The position numbers were made by a program, and so were the translations under genes. DNA of 64,000 nucleotides from Psychroflexus montanilacus. GTDB lineage: Bacteria > Bacteroidota > Bacteroidia > Flavobacteriales > Flavobacteriaceae. Below, in pieces: positions 26,424-35,622 of this stretch. Location of the stretch: assembly GCF_020164535.1 (NCBI RefSeq), contig NZ_JAIQZC010000004.1, forward strand, positions 310,001 to 374,000, given 5' to 3'. The first letter of the stretch is position 1. The number at the start of each line of letters is the position of its first letter. The notes below the pieces were generated by a model. That model saw nothing but the letters and a program-made list of their open reading frames with translations. It searched no databases and was not told where the DNA came from.

Positions 26424-27251
26424 TTAAAGCCTCTTTTGCATTAAAAACAGATTAGAGGAATATTCTTTAGTTCGTAAGGCCTTTACATTTGAAAGTAGTC
26501 CCTGCCAAAGTCCAAATAGTCTAGAATTATCTCTATAAGACTCTGAAACCATTGAGATATAAATAGCATCAAATGGCATTGGGCTTATTTTGATTAATTC
26601 TAAATTATGTTGTTTTGCAAGGTCCTTTATGTCGTCTTTACTAAAATGCCAAAGATGTCTTGGCACATCCCAGGCAGCCCATTTCTCTTTATAATACAAA
26701 GCGTCATGAGATTTATAATTTGGAACAGCAATGAGTAACACTCCTTTTGAATTTAATCTGGAAACTAATTCCCCTAATGTTTCATTATAATTATCTACAT
26801 GTTCTAAGACGTGAAAAAGAGAAATGGCATCATAAGTCTTTTCTACTTCTGAAATTTCTTTATAGACCTTTATTCCATTCTCTTTTGCTTTTTGAAAAGC
26901 AAGTCTTGTAGGTTCTACTCCTTCAGCATTTATATTTTTTTTCTTTATATAATTTAAAAAATCACCTGTGCCACAGCCAAAATCCAATACAGAGTTTAAC
27001 TCATCTGAATGACTTTTAATCAAATTGAATTTAGCCTTAAACATGTATTGCTTTACTACAGTATAAAGTTTATGTATAAGCGTTTTTTTATTTGACTGAT
27101 GTGAAATATAGCCTCCAAAATTATAATATTTCGAAAGGTTATTTGGTCTAGGCCTTGTTTCTAATATTCCATTCTCATCTCTTTCTAAACGAAATTCCTC
27201 TTTAGTAAAAGCCTCATCTTTTATAATCAATTTTGAATAATCCATACGCAT
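26424..27251 (-). CDS. SAM-dependent methyltransferase (class I)
   Basis: 275 residues. The SAM motif VLDFGCGTGDFLNYI and acidic motif GVEPTRLAF are followed by ISLFHVLEHVDNYNETL and LIAVPNYKSHDALYY, the pattern of small-molecule or lipid-linked-sugar methyltransferases annotated as Methyltransf_23. Target unknown. The first ATG gives MRMDYSKL; a second ATG is two codons later. It is immediately downstream of mnmG, and the 16 bases between them are exactly a parS palindrome. Confidence 0.85.
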   Translation of the reverse strand: MRMDYSKLIIKDEAFTKEEFRLERDENGILETRPRPNNLSKYYNFGGYISHQSNKKTLIHKLYTVVKQYMFKAKFNLIKSHSDELNSVLDFGCGTGDFLNYIKKKNINAEGVEPTRLAFQKAKENGIKVYKEISEVEKTYDAISLFHVLEHVDNYNETLGELVSRLNSKGVLLIAVPNYKSHDALYYKEKWAAWDVPRHLWHFSKDDIKDLAKQHNLELIKISPMPFDAIYISMVSESYRDNSRLFGLWQGLLSNVKALRTKEYSSNLFLMQKRL

Positions 27252-27267
27252 TGTTCCACGTGGAACA
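27252..27267. promoter_or_regulatory. parS site 1
   Basis: TGTTCCACGTGGAACA, a perfect 16-bp palindrome matching the ParB-binding consensus TGTTnCACGTGnAACA. It fills the whole gap between the mnmG stop and the methyltransferase start. Confidence 0.88.
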
Positions 27268-29139
27268 TTATCTTCCCATATGTACTAAAAGTACGGATAC
27301 ATCACTAGGATTCACCCCACTCACTCTTGAAGCCTGGGATACTGTTCTTGGCTTTATTTTGGTAAGTTTTTCACGGGCTTCAAACGACATTGATTTTAAA
27401 AGTGAATAATCAAAATGCTCAGGAATTTTGACGTTCTCTAGTCGATTCAATTTATCTGCATTTAGTTTTTCTTTTTCTATATAGCCAGCATATTTTACCT
27501 GCACTTCTACCTGTTCTAAAACTTCATTATCAAGTTCGTGTTTTTTAATAAAAGATTCAACGCTTTCCAATTTTCGCATGTCCTCCATGGTGATATTCGG
27601 TCTTGCAAATATTTTAAATAGCTTTCCCTGTTGATCGACTTTAGCTGAATTGTTTTCTTCCAGAATTGGATTGATTTCATCTGTCGTGACACTTTTATTT
27701 TTGAAAAATTCTACAAATGCGTCCGATTTCTTTTTCTTGTCTTCCATCAATTTCATGCGATCAGCACTTGCCAATCCAATATCAAACGCTTTAGCCGTCA
27801 ATCTAAAATCTGCATTATCTTGTCTCAATAAAGTCCTATATTCTGCTCTGGAGGTAAACATTCTGTAAGGTTCCTCCGTTCCTTTTGTGATAAGGTCATC
27901 AATTAAAACGCCGATATACGCTTCACTTCTTGAAAGTGTAAATTCATCTTTTTCTTGAACTTTCAAAGCTGCATTAATTCCAGCCATTAAGCCTTGAGAA
28001 GCGGCTTCTTCGTATCCTGTAGTTCCGTTGATTTGTCCGGCAAAATATAGACCATCTACCAGTTTAGTTTCAAGTGTATGTCTTAATTGTGTTGGTGGAA
28101 AATAATCATATTCAATGGCATACCCAGGTCTAAAGAATTTCACGTTTTCAAATCCAGCACACTGTTTTAAAGCTTTGTATTGAATATCCTCTGGTAAAGA
28201 TGTTGAAAATCCGTTCACGTAATATTCCACCGTGTTCCAGCCTTCAGGTTCTACAAACATTTGGTGTCTGTCTTTATCTGCAAACCGATGTATTTTATCC
28301 TCAATACTTGGACAGTATCTCGGCCCTGTACTCTTTATGGCTCCATTAAACATAGGAGATCGATCAAAACCTTCTTTCAGTAATTCATGAACTTCTGGAG
28401 ATGTATAACTCATCCAGCAACTTCTTTGTTTTTCCAAAGGTTTGGTTTCTCTAGAATAGGAAAACTTCCATGGCTCTTCATCTCCTGGCTGTTCTATCAT
28501 TTTAGAAAAATCCAGTGATCTTCCGTCTACTCTTGGAGGTGTTCCTGTTTTCATTCGCCCTGCTTCAAAACCTATATCTTCAAGTTCTTTCGTAATTCCA
28601 AAAGAAGCGCGTTCTCCTGCTCTTCCACCGCCGAAGTTCTTATCTCCAATATGAATTAAGCCATTTAGAAATGTTCCGTTGGTGAGGATTACGGTCTTTG
28701 CTTTTATCTCTAAACCTAAAGAAGTTTTAACGCCTTTGATTTTATTATTTTCAACGATAAGACCCGACACCATTTCCTGGTAAAAATCAAGGTTTTTAGT
28801 TTGCTCAAGTCGTTCTCTCCAATGTTGTGAAAACAGCATTCTGTCGCTTTGCACACGTGGACTCCACATTGCAGGTCCTTTTGATTTGTTCAGCATCTTA
28901 AACTGAATAGCGCTTGTATCAGATACCAGTCCGCTATATCCTCCAAGAGCATCGATTTCTCTTAAAATTTGTCCTTTTGCAATACCGCCCATAGCTGGAT
29001 TACAAGACATTTGCGCGATGTTTTGCAAATTCATGGTCACAAGCAGAGTGCTGCTTCCCATATTTGCTGCTGCTGCTGCTGCCTCGCTTCCTGCGTGACC
29101 AGCTCCTACTACAATAACATCATATCTATCTTTAAACAT
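27268..29139 (-). CDS. mnmG: tRNA uridine-5-carboxymethylaminomethyl modification enzyme MnmG (GidA)
   Basis: 623 residues. The FAD-binding start DVIVVGAGHAGSEAAAAAA is typical, followed by MSCNPAMGGIAKGQILREID, the PRYCPSIEDKIHRFADK motif and the C-terminal SQASRVSGVNPSDVSVLLV. With MnmE it adds the carboxymethylaminomethyl group to wobble uridine 34 of certain tRNAs, using FAD and a folate donor. In many bacteria gidA lies close to oriC, and here it is 8-10 kb from the probable origin. parS sites lie on both sides. It ends in the window's normal GC range with no oddities. Confidence 0.96.
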   Translation of the reverse strand: MFKDRYDVIVVGAGHAGSEAAAAAANMGSSTLLVTMNLQNIAQMSCNPAMGGIAKGQILREIDALGGYSGLVSDTSAIQFKMLNKSKGPAMWSPRVQSDRMLFSQHWRERLEQTKNLDFYQEMVSGLIVENNKIKGVKTSLGLEIKAKTVILTNGTFLNGLIHIGDKNFGGGRAGERASFGITKELEDIGFEAGRMKTGTPPRVDGRSLDFSKMIEQPGDEEPWKFSYSRETKPLEKQRSCWMSYTSPEVHELLKEGFDRSPMFNGAIKSTGPRYCPSIEDKIHRFADKDRHQMFVEPEGWNTVEYYVNGFSTSLPEDIQYKALKQCAGFENVKFFRPGYAIEYDYFPPTQLRHTLETKLVDGLYFAGQINGTTGYEEAASQGLMAGINAALKVQEKDEFTLSRSEAYIGVLIDDLITKGTEEPYRMFTSRAEYRTLLRQDNADFRLTAKAFDIGLASADRMKLMEDKKKKSDAFVEFFKNKSVTTDEINPILEENNSAKVDQQGKLFKIFARPNITMEDMRKLESVESFIKKHELDNEVLEQVEVQVKYAGYIEKEKLNADKLNRLENVKIPEHFDYSLLKSMSFEAREKLTKIKPRTVSQASRVSGVNPSDVSVLLVHMGR

Positions 29140-29144
29140 AACTT

Positions 29145-29576
29145 CTATTTTTGTTCCACGTGGAACAATTCCATTTTTTTAGTTTCTAAAGCTCTCATTT
29201 CAGCTTTTAATTTTTCTGTAGAATCTCCGTAGCCACAGCAATGTAAAACGCCATGAACTAAAACTCTTCTCAATTCATCTTTAAATTTTACTTTAAAGTC
29301 TTTAGCGTTTTCCTTCACACGATCTATGCTGATATAAATTTCAGCTGAAATTAAATCCTCTTCAGAATAATCAAAAGTGATAATATCTGTAAAGGTATCG
29401 TGATCCAGATACCTTTGATTCATGAATAACAAATCCTCATCGCTGCAAAAAATATAGTTCACTTCTCCAGCTTCCATACCTTCGCTTTTAATAACGGATT
29501 CCAACCATTTTGAATGCTTCTTCTTATGAGCTAATTCAAAATCAGTTTTACTATAAAAATTAATTGGATTTTCCAT
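29145..29576 (-). CDS. ybeY: Endoribonuclease YbeY (rRNA maturation)
   Basis: 143 residues. The metal motif is LVHGVLHCCGYGD; in the usual HxxxHxxxxxH pattern the third histidine is replaced by aspartate-like spacing, a form I recall for Bacteroidota. The N-terminal part has INYIFCSDEDLLFMNQRYL and DIITFDYSE. YbeY acts in 16S rRNA 3' processing and ribosome quality control. Its last codons, for FHVEQ, lie inside parS site 2, and its 5' end overlaps the DUF4175 gene by 17 bases. Its stop lies 6 bases before the mnmG start. Confidence 0.92.
   Translation of the reverse strand: MENPINFYSKTDFELAHKKKHSKWLESVIKSEGMEAGEVNYIFCSDEDLLFMNQRYLDHDTFTDIITFDYSEEDLISAEIYISIDRVKENAKDFKVKFKDELRRVLVHGVLHCCGYGDSTEKLKAEMRALETKKMELFHVEQK
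29152..29167. promoter_or_regulatory. parS site 2
   Basis: The same perfect TGTTCCACGTGGAACA palindrome, 1,900 bases from site 1. It lies inside the 3' end of ybeY, where it is read as part of the codons for FHVEQ. Confidence 0.88.
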
Positions 29577-32500
29577 CGAAGTAAATATTAATCAGCTTTT
29601 TATATTCCGGCTGCAAAGGTAATTGTTGTCGGTTTAAAATCTCAGTTGTGTTAAAATATTCTTTAGCCTTTTCCTCCCACTTAGAAGATGGAGCATTGAC
29701 TTCCTTTTTACGCGTTTCTGCCTCGCGTTCTTCATCCTGGCCTTGTTGATTGGCCGCTTTATCGAGTTTAAGCAATTGGTGGTTCACATCTTCCATCTGT
29801 TTTAATAAATCACTACTAAAACCTTTCATCAACAATTCCTGTTCGAGCTTATCCAAACTTTTATTGAGTTCGTTGGCATTATCTTCCAAGCCGAGCTCTC
29901 TAATTCTATCCTCCAATTGGTTTCTCAACTTCTGCTGTTGTTTATAGATTTGATAAATCTCGCCACTCATTTGTTCTTGCTGTCCCCTGCTTCCTTCTTG
30001 TTTCCCCCCTTCTTTTTCTCCATCACTTCCATTGCTACCATCTTCTCCTTGCTTGCCTTGTTCTCCTTCTTTACCTTCTCCCTGTTCACCAGATTCTCCT
30101 TGTTCAGGTTGTTTACCATCTTCACCGTCTCCTTTCTGCATTTGTTCCTTTAGCTCTTCATGAGATTTGATGATATCCGATAATTGTTCTCCAGGCTTTC
30201 CACTACCAGGTTTGGGTTTTCCTGACCCTGAACCATTCATTTGTTCCTGCATTTGGTCTAATGCATCGTCCAGCATGTTGGACAATTCGTTGGCATACAT
30301 CATGGTGTATTGTTGACTGCTTGTCCCTTTTCGGGTATCATTTTCTGCGAGTCTTTCCAAAGACTTCTCAATATTGAAATTGATATCCGAAATTGTATTA
30401 TTTACCGTTTCCTGTATCATTGGTGTTCGCATGGCGAGTGCATATAGACTATCATCTACATGCTTAAAGTTCTCTCTCAATTCCGATTGCATCCTTAGCT
30501 TTCGAGCGTAAGAAGGATTGGAGTTGGAAATGTCTTTGAATTCATCCATGAGTCCTTCTTGTTCTTTGGAGAAGATGACCAGATTATCCAAAATCTGCCT
30601 TAGCATTTCGGCATCTTCAGAAGCCTGCTCCATGCTGGAGGATGACATAGAATCTTTCATTTTTTTAGAAAGCGATTTCATCTTTTCGGAAGCGTCTTTT
30701 TGCTTTTGCTTCCCGTCACTTTTGCTGGATTCTTTCTCCTCAGCATCTCCATCTTCAGATTCTGAAGATTCAAGTTTATCTTTAGCCTCCTCCTGGTCCT
30801 GATCGATTTCTTCGCTCAATTCTTCATCGCTGCCAAGTTCCATTGGTGCCTTTAAGCCTTCATTTTTATCATTGAGCTTCTCTAATTCTTCTTTGATGTT
30901 ATCAAATTTTTCATTGATGTCTTCCTGAGCTTCAGAAGAATTTTCATCAGATTCTGATAAATCTTCCTGTTCTTTGGCCAGATTTTCTATTTCCTCGGCA
31001 AGCTTTTCAGCCTTTTTTTCCACATAAAAACGCTTGGTCAATTCCAAAAGCTGCTCCAGATTTTTCTCCTGCTTTTCAGATTCTCGATCGTATGCATCTA
31101 ATTTATCATTCAATTCTTCCTGGCTGATTTCGTCTTTCAACTTCTCCAGTTCCTCGAGCATTTTTTGATTCTTCTCTATTTGCTCCTGGTTTTTTTCCAG
31201 TCGGTTTTCCAGGTTTTCTTTTTCCTGATTCTGCTCTTCCGCATCCAATTTTTTGAAATCTTCCTTCAGCCGTTCGCTATAATTTTTCATCATTTCCATC
31301 TGCTGCTTTTGGCGCTGAATGAAATTATCGAGTTTTTGCTTTTCGGTATAATCCAGGTTTCTTTCTTTCTTTTGCTTGTTTTGAAGATCTTTTATCTCTT
31401 TAGAGTTTTCTTTGCGCTGCTGTAATTCTTCAGAAAGTTTTTCAACGGAGGTGTTTTGTCTTTTCAAATTTTCAGAAGATTCTTCCAAATCTGTTTTTTT
31501 ACGGTAAGTAAACACATCAGATTTGGTGGACTTTCTACCGTTCACTGCATCATTATCAAAGACTTCAAAGTAGTATTGATACTCAGTTCCAGGCTTTAGT
31601 TCCAGGTCCTCATTAGGGAAAGCATAAGAAAATTCAGAGTAATTTCCTTTTGATAACCCAAGTGATTTTATGGTTTTATCTTCTTGATTATCAGTAGTAT
31701 AGTAGACTAATTGTAACTTGGTTAATCCGTAATCATCGGTCAATTTTCCGAAGAAATAAGACTGTTCTGTAAGCAAACTATCTTTCTTTTGTTCCAGTTT
31801 CAGCTTCGGAAATTCATCTTTCACGACTTCTATGGAATAGCTAAGAACATCGTAGTTGTTGAAGTTAGAATTGGAGGTAGAAATCGAGTAGTTTTTGGTT
31901 TTCTTCTGAATTTGTTTCAAGGTAAATTCAGAGTCTTCGACAGCAAACTTTAAAGTATCGACATCACTTAAAAATTCGACTTGGTCTGTCGTTTCCGTAG
32001 AGATAATCCATTCAATTTGTGTTCCTTCAGGGACTGAAACGTTACCTGTTCCCGAAATTGATTTGTCGCTTTGGTTGATATAGTTGGGATAATTCAAATT
32101 CATCTGCATGTCCTTCATCACAGGAATATCCAAAGCATTGAGTTCATAGGTTGGAGAAGTCACTTTGTTGGCTTTCAACCGAAACTTTTTGGCTTCAGAC
32201 ACATTTTTGAAAGTATAGCTGTAAATACCGTTGGACTCCTGAAGCCTAATCTTTTCCCCATCTACAGAAATAAAAACATCTTCAGGCTTTACCTCGCCCA
32301 GTGTTTGCACGTTCAGCTGAAAAGATTGTCCTTTTTTGGCATCGAGATTTTTATTCAGAATAGAAAATTGAAAAGGCGCCGGTGCCTCATAAGCTGTATT
32401 GTAATTTAGAACACGTTGGTAGCTGTAAGAAAAGGAGTCTCCAAAACCTGACACCCAAATGGCCAGCAGGACCAAAACGGGAATCACTAAAAAGCGCAGA

Positions 32501-32955
32501 TACTTGACATTTTGTTTAAAATCAATTGCCAACTGAAACGGTACACTTTTAAGCGCTTTGGATTTTTGCTCTATGCTTGCAAGGACCAGTTCGTCGTCCG
32601 CTCCCTGAGCTTTGAGTTGCAGGATATTTTTAAGTTTATCGCTGACTTCAGGAAAGTGACTGCCGATTTGGGAAGAAGCTTCATTATAATCAATCCCTTT
32701 TGAGAGCTTGAACAACTGACTGGCTGGCACCAAAATCAACTTGAAAAACAATAAAGCTTCCGCCGCTATTATCGTCCAGAACAAAAGCGTCCTCACCCCA
32801 GAATCGAACCAGAGGAAGTATTCCAGAGCAGCCCCAAAAATAAAAAGCAACAGGCTGAACCCAAAAAACAACAAGGCTCCTTTGATCAAAAGGTTGGTGT
32901 AGAACTTTTGGATAAAACGCTCTAATTTGTCTTCTATGATTTTATAATGCTGCAT
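29560..32955 (-). CDS. DUF4175-family giant coiled-coil membrane protein
   Basis: 1131 residues. Two or three membrane helices lie in the first 170 (KGALLFFGFSLLLFIFGAAL and RFLVIPVLVLLAIWVSGFG). An extracytoplasmic beta-rich part follows up to about residue 480, then a very long charged coiled coil (EKNQEQIEKNQKMLEELEKL) to 830, a low-complexity GKPKPGSGKPGEQ and EQGESGEQGEGKEG region, and a conserved C-terminal tail. DUF4175 proteins are common in Bacteroidota next to ybeY and mnmG; their function is not established, though a role in envelope or osmotic stress has been proposed by analogy. The start overlaps nothing upstream. Confidence 0.88.
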   Translation of the reverse strand: MQHYKIIEDKLERFIQKFYTNLLIKGALLFFGFSLLLFIFGAALEYFLWFDSGVRTLLFWTIIAAEALLFFKLILVPASQLFKLSKGIDYNEASSQIGSHFPEVSDKLKNILQLKAQGADDELVLASIEQKSKALKSVPFQLAIDFKQNVKYLRFLVIPVLVLLAIWVSGFGDSFSYSYQRVLNYNTAYEAPAPFQFSILNKNLDAKKGQSFQLNVQTLGEVKPEDVFISVDGEKIRLQESNGIYSYTFKNVSEAKKFRLKANKVTSPTYELNALDIPVMKDMQMNLNYPNYINQSDKSISGTGNVSVPEGTQIEWIISTETTDQVEFLSDVDTLKFAVEDSEFTLKQIQKKTKNYSISTSNSNFNNYDVLSYSIEVVKDEFPKLKLEQKKDSLLTEQSYFFGKLTDDYGLTKLQLVYYTTDNQEDKTIKSLGLSKGNYSEFSYAFPNEDLELKPGTEYQYYFEVFDNDAVNGRKSTKSDVFTYRKKTDLEESSENLKRQNTSVEKLSEELQQRKENSKEIKDLQNKQKKERNLDYTEKQKLDNFIQRQKQQMEMMKNYSERLKEDFKKLDAEEQNQEKENLENRLEKNQEQIEKNQKMLEELEKLKDEISQEELNDKLDAYDRESEKQEKNLEQLLELTKRFYVEKKAEKLAEEIENLAKEQEDLSESDENSSEAQEDINEKFDNIKEELEKLNDKNEGLKAPMELGSDEELSEEIDQDQEEAKDKLESSESEDGDAEEKESSKSDGKQKQKDASEKMKSLSKKMKDSMSSSSMEQASEDAEMLRQILDNLVIFSKEQEGLMDEFKDISNSNPSYARKLRMQSELRENFKHVDDSLYALAMRTPMIQETVNNTISDINFNIEKSLERLAENDTRKGTSSQQYTMMYANELSNMLDDALDQMQEQMNGSGSGKPKPGSGKPGEQLSDIIKSHEELKEQMQKGDGEDGKQPEQGESGEQGEGKEGEQGKQGEDGSNGSDGEKEGGKQEGSRGQQEQMSGEIYQIYKQQQKLRNQLEDRIRELGLEDNANELNKSLDKLEQELLMKGFSSDLLKQMEDVNHQLLKLDKAANQQGQDEEREAETRKKEVNAPSSKWEEKAKEYFNTTEILNRQQLPLQPEYKKLINIYFDGKSN

Positions 32956-33093
32956 ACTCTTTTCAACTGACTTTAATATAACACGCTAAGGTATTAATTA
33001 ACCTGCTTATTTATAAAGACTTGTGAATTTTTAACGGTCTGCAAAGCTTTGTGTGAGAGGATTGGAACGGGTATTTTTGGTAGTCTACAAGTT

Positions 33094-33126
33094 AGACCTC
33101 ACAGGTCTCAAAGACCTGTGAGGTCT
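33094..33126. repeat. Perfect 15-bp stem-loop
   Basis: AGACCTCACAGGTCT (33094-33108) and AGACCTGTGAGGTCT (33112-33126) are exact inverse copies around a 3-base loop. No T-run follows, so it looks like a dispersed intergenic palindrome rather than a terminator. Confidence 0.75.
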
Positions 33127-33166
33127 GTACGGACTAAAGTAGTCGACTTTTAGACATTTTTATTTT

Positions 33167-33580
33167 TCAGTCGTTTGCCTCTTCAGTGATTTTGATGTCT
33201 CCATTGAGTTCCAGAAGCTTTTTTATAAAAGCATCGTTGGTGCTGGGGCTTATGTAAATTTCATCGTAGCGGTTATATTTTATGATGAGCCCTTTCCTGG
33301 AAGTAGCTGGTCGATAACCAACCCAAAGCGTTTTTCCTTTTATAACTTCAGTAATGCTATTTATGTTTACCCTTCCCATAAGCGGTCCACATCTGTATAC
33401 CAGTCCCCTTGCTTGGGTTAGTTCGTAACTAGTTCCGTAGTAAATCCAGAACAGAATACCAACAAGACCTAAAACAAAGACCAATAACACATATTCACCA
33501 GAGCTCACATCTCCGCCAAGTAAACGAAAAATGACTATTCCCAGAAGAAGCGCATTACTTCCTAAAATTATATTCCCCAC
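33167..33580 (-). CDS. Small PH-domain (bPH2-like) membrane protein
   Basis: At least 137 residues from a GTG at 33578-33580. Two hydrophobic helices (ALLLGIVIFRLLGG and YVLLVFVLGLVGILFWIYY) precede a beta-rich PH-like part (SYELTQARGLVYRCGPLMG, then INSITEVIKG, KGLIIKYNRYDEIYISPS). The frame stays coding-like upstream as IKFKSKKDLLVGN, with ATA at 33608-33610 where families of this kind start with ATG, so the true start may be a non-standard codon there. Function unknown; these are thought to be membrane-bound PH modules. Confidence 0.7.
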   Translation of the reverse strand: MGNIILGSNALLLGIVIFRLLGGDVSSGEYVLLVFVLGLVGILFWIYYGTSYELTQARGLVYRCGPLMGRVNINSITEVIKGKTLWVGYRPATSRKGLIIKYNRYDEIYISPSTNDAFIKKLLELNGDIKITEEAND

Positions 33581-33769
33581 CAGAAGGTCTTTTTTACTTT
33601 TGAATTTTATGGTATTCCAGATATGTGAATAAATATGGTATTTAAATTTCGACTCAACTTTTTAATGATTGTCACTGATTTTTGAGCAATATAATTTGTA
33701 GAAGTTTAGGATTTTTAAAAGCTTGTATTGACTTAACAATCAACTTTCTCAAGTGCTATTAATTGTGTT

Positions 33770-34396
33770 TTATTTAAAAAATTTTTCAGCATCCTCCAAA
33801 ATTTGATGTTTACTATGTTCACCTAAAAAATAATAAAACTTACCATCAGGTTTAATAAATAGATAATTTCCATATCTAACTTCGAAAGGAAAAAAAAGAT
33901 GTTTTATTAAATTCTCTTTATCTGCTATCCAATTTATTCTTTTTTGTTGGTTGTATTCAAGGTTATCAGATTCAGGTGAGTGTATCCAAAATTGACAAAT
34001 ATTTTCAATCTTGTGTAGTTTTTTTAAGTAACCTTTTTGTAAAAGATTCCACCTTGATTTTGAGTTTGTACTTTCATCCTTTTTCGGATATGCAGTTAGG
34101 TAGTTAATTACAATGTTTTGGGTAGAGTCAATTTCTCTATTCGTTAATTCATATAAGTAGGATTTCAAATTCTCAAAAGTATTTTTTTCAAGTTGCCCGA
34201 ATTTTTTTCGAGTTACTAAAACACCTATTTGAGTTGTATCGTTTTCAAAATACAAGTCTAAATTTTTAGAATAATCTTTTGTTTCAATAAAATTTTGTTC
34301 ATTTATTTTTTGTCCACTTTCATTATAGAAAACTATTGGTTTTTCTTGCCCGAAGGTCAAGCAAGTAAAAAGGATAAACAGGACTTTCAATTTCAT
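33770..34396 (-). CDS. Hypothetical secreted protein
   Basis: 208 residues with a short signal peptide (MKLKVLFILFTCLTFGQ) and then a hydrophilic domain rich in K, E, N and Y. It contains KPIVFYNESGQKIN at the start, which recalls the thioredoxin-like TlpA anchors only faintly, and no cysteines in the mature part except one. Not recognised. It is the first of three unknown genes, all on the minus strand, between the PH-domain gene and the restriction-modification pair. Confidence 0.55.
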   Translation of the reverse strand: MKLKVLFILFTCLTFGQEKPIVFYNESGQKINEQNFIETKDYSKNLDLYFENDTTQIGVLVTRKKFGQLEKNTFENLKSYLYELTNREIDSTQNIVINYLTAYPKKDESTNSKSRWNLLQKGYLKKLHKIENICQFWIHSPESDNLEYNQQKRINWIADKENLIKHLFFPFEVRYGNYLFIKPDGKFYYFLGEHSKHQILEDAEKFFK

Positions 34397-34557
34397 GATT
34401 TTATATTCAATTAAGTTGTTTGCTATTTAATCTCAAGTATTTTAAAGCAAGATTTAAGGCACTTACTTATATATTTACCTTAACTTTATTAAGTTACATT
34501 ATCTTCATTTTTAAGCAGTAGGTCCGCATTGGCTAATATAGATGTAGGCAAAGTTTT

Positions 34558-34872
34558 TCAAAAGGTATTTTCTGTCCAACCCAATATATTGAAATGAAGG
34601 TTTTTATTTAGCTCATCAAATAATCTGTTGAAATAAATTAAAAGTGCGATAAACTCTTTTCTTCCTTGTTTGAAGGCGATGATAATGTCGTAAATGTTAG
34701 CTTCAACTGTTATTGGTTTGTTTTTAGCTTGTACAAATCTCTTTTCAATGTGCTTGTTGAAATTTCGTTCAATTTTTCCCCAAGGAAAGTCTTGATCATC
34801 TAAGAATTCGACAATCGAGGGAATGAATAGTCTTAAATTTTCTTTTACTAAGTTCATTTTAGCATGTTGCAC
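34558..34872 (-). CDS. Hypothetical small protein
   Basis: 104 residues, helical and charged (FNKHIEKRFVQAKNKPITVE), no signal peptide. Either of two ATGs (34872, 34857) could be the start. A hairpin-like sequence (TTGCACAACGTT ... AACGTGCAA) lies directly around its start. Not recognised. The small size, lack of relatives known to me and the flanking hairpin suggest a cassette-like gene. Confidence 0.45.
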   Translation of the reverse strand: MQHAKMNLVKENLRLFIPSIVEFLDDQDFPWGKIERNFNKHIEKRFVQAKNKPITVEANIYDIIIAFKQGRKEFIALLIYFNRLFDELNKNLHFNILGWTENTF

Positions 34873-34904
34873 AACGTTTCTCTAATATGACCAGTAACGT
34901 GCAA
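34867..34904. repeat. Bulged hairpin at the 5' end of the 104-residue gene
   Basis: TTGCACAACGTT at 34867-34878 pairs with AACGTGCAA at 34896-34904 if CAA is left as a bulge. Imperfect arms with an unpaired stretch recall attC sites or other recombination hairpins. Confidence 0.4.
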
Positions 34905-34966
34905 AAAAACATTAAATTTTTCTTTCAATTACAAACTTAGAAAATAAAATTCGAACCTTTTTATTC

Positions 34967-35005
34967 AGCCTAAACTCGAGCTATTGCTTATAGCTATTGT
35001 TGGCT
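34967..35005. repeat. Short relative of the 35623 hairpin
   Basis: AGCC at 34967-34970 pairs with GGCT at 35002-35005, and AGCTAT pairs with ATAGCT inside. The sequence CTATTGCTTATAG and the end TTGTTGGC are shared with the right arm of the 35623-35686 hairpin, so this is a shortened copy. It lies just past the 3' end of the 198-residue gene. Confidence 0.55.
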
Positions 35006-35011
35006 TTAGTT

Positions 35012-35608
35012 TTAATATTCAGTTATTTTGTTTCCAGTCAAATTTGCAAGTTTGGAAATCTTTTTAAAATTATCTTCTTTAATTAGTGCTGTGACATAAC
35101 TATCGCTATCAATATAGAGATTGACCAACGTAAATCCATTTACCTTCAGAAATTTGTTATAGAAAGTCAATTTGCCACCAGCATCCAAATTTTTTCTGTC
35201 TTGTGCAGAAGCAATATTTGGAAGTTCATAACCTTTTTTCTCAGCTAAAACCTCAATGACACCAAGTATTTCTTTCTCTGGCTGTTTCCAATCAATTTCC
35301 CAAATGTAGTGTCCGAAGTGTAGGTTATCAATTAATAGAAACCAATAAATATTATTTTTTAAACCATCGGTCGTTCCTCTGGATTTCTGGTATTTTTGAT
35401 TTTTGGTGTCGTAATAATACCATCCATCTGAAAACACCGTGCTAGGATCTTTTTTATATGTTTTAAATTTTGATTTTAGTGAATTTATTTGTTCTTCATC
35501 ATTATTCTCAATGATGGATTTTGCTAAGTTGATATATATCTTCTTAGAATCAGATTGTTTTGACGTTAAAATCATAATTATTAAAAATGTATAACTGATG
35601 AATTTCAT
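35012..35608 (-). CDS. Hypothetical secreted protein between two hairpins
   Basis: 198 residues with a signal-like start (MKFISYTFLIIMILTSKQSDS) and a hydrophilic mature part (SDGWYYYDTKNQKYQKSRG, then VIEVLAEKKGYELPN). No family recognised. It is bounded by related hairpin sequences on both sides (34967-35005 and 35623-35686), leaving only a few bases between hairpin and gene. That is the arrangement of a mobile gene cassette, though no recombinase is in sight. Confidence 0.55.
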   Translation of the reverse strand: MKFISYTFLIIMILTSKQSDSKKIYINLAKSIIENNDEEQINSLKSKFKTYKKDPSTVFSDGWYYYDTKNQKYQKSRGTTDGLKNNIYWFLLIDNLHFGHYIWEIDWKQPEKEILGVIEVLAEKKGYELPNIASAQDRKNLDAGGKLTFYNKFLKVNGFTLVNLYIDSDSYVTALIKEDNFKKISKLANLTGNKITEY

Positions 35609-35622
35609 ATTTCTAAATTAAA

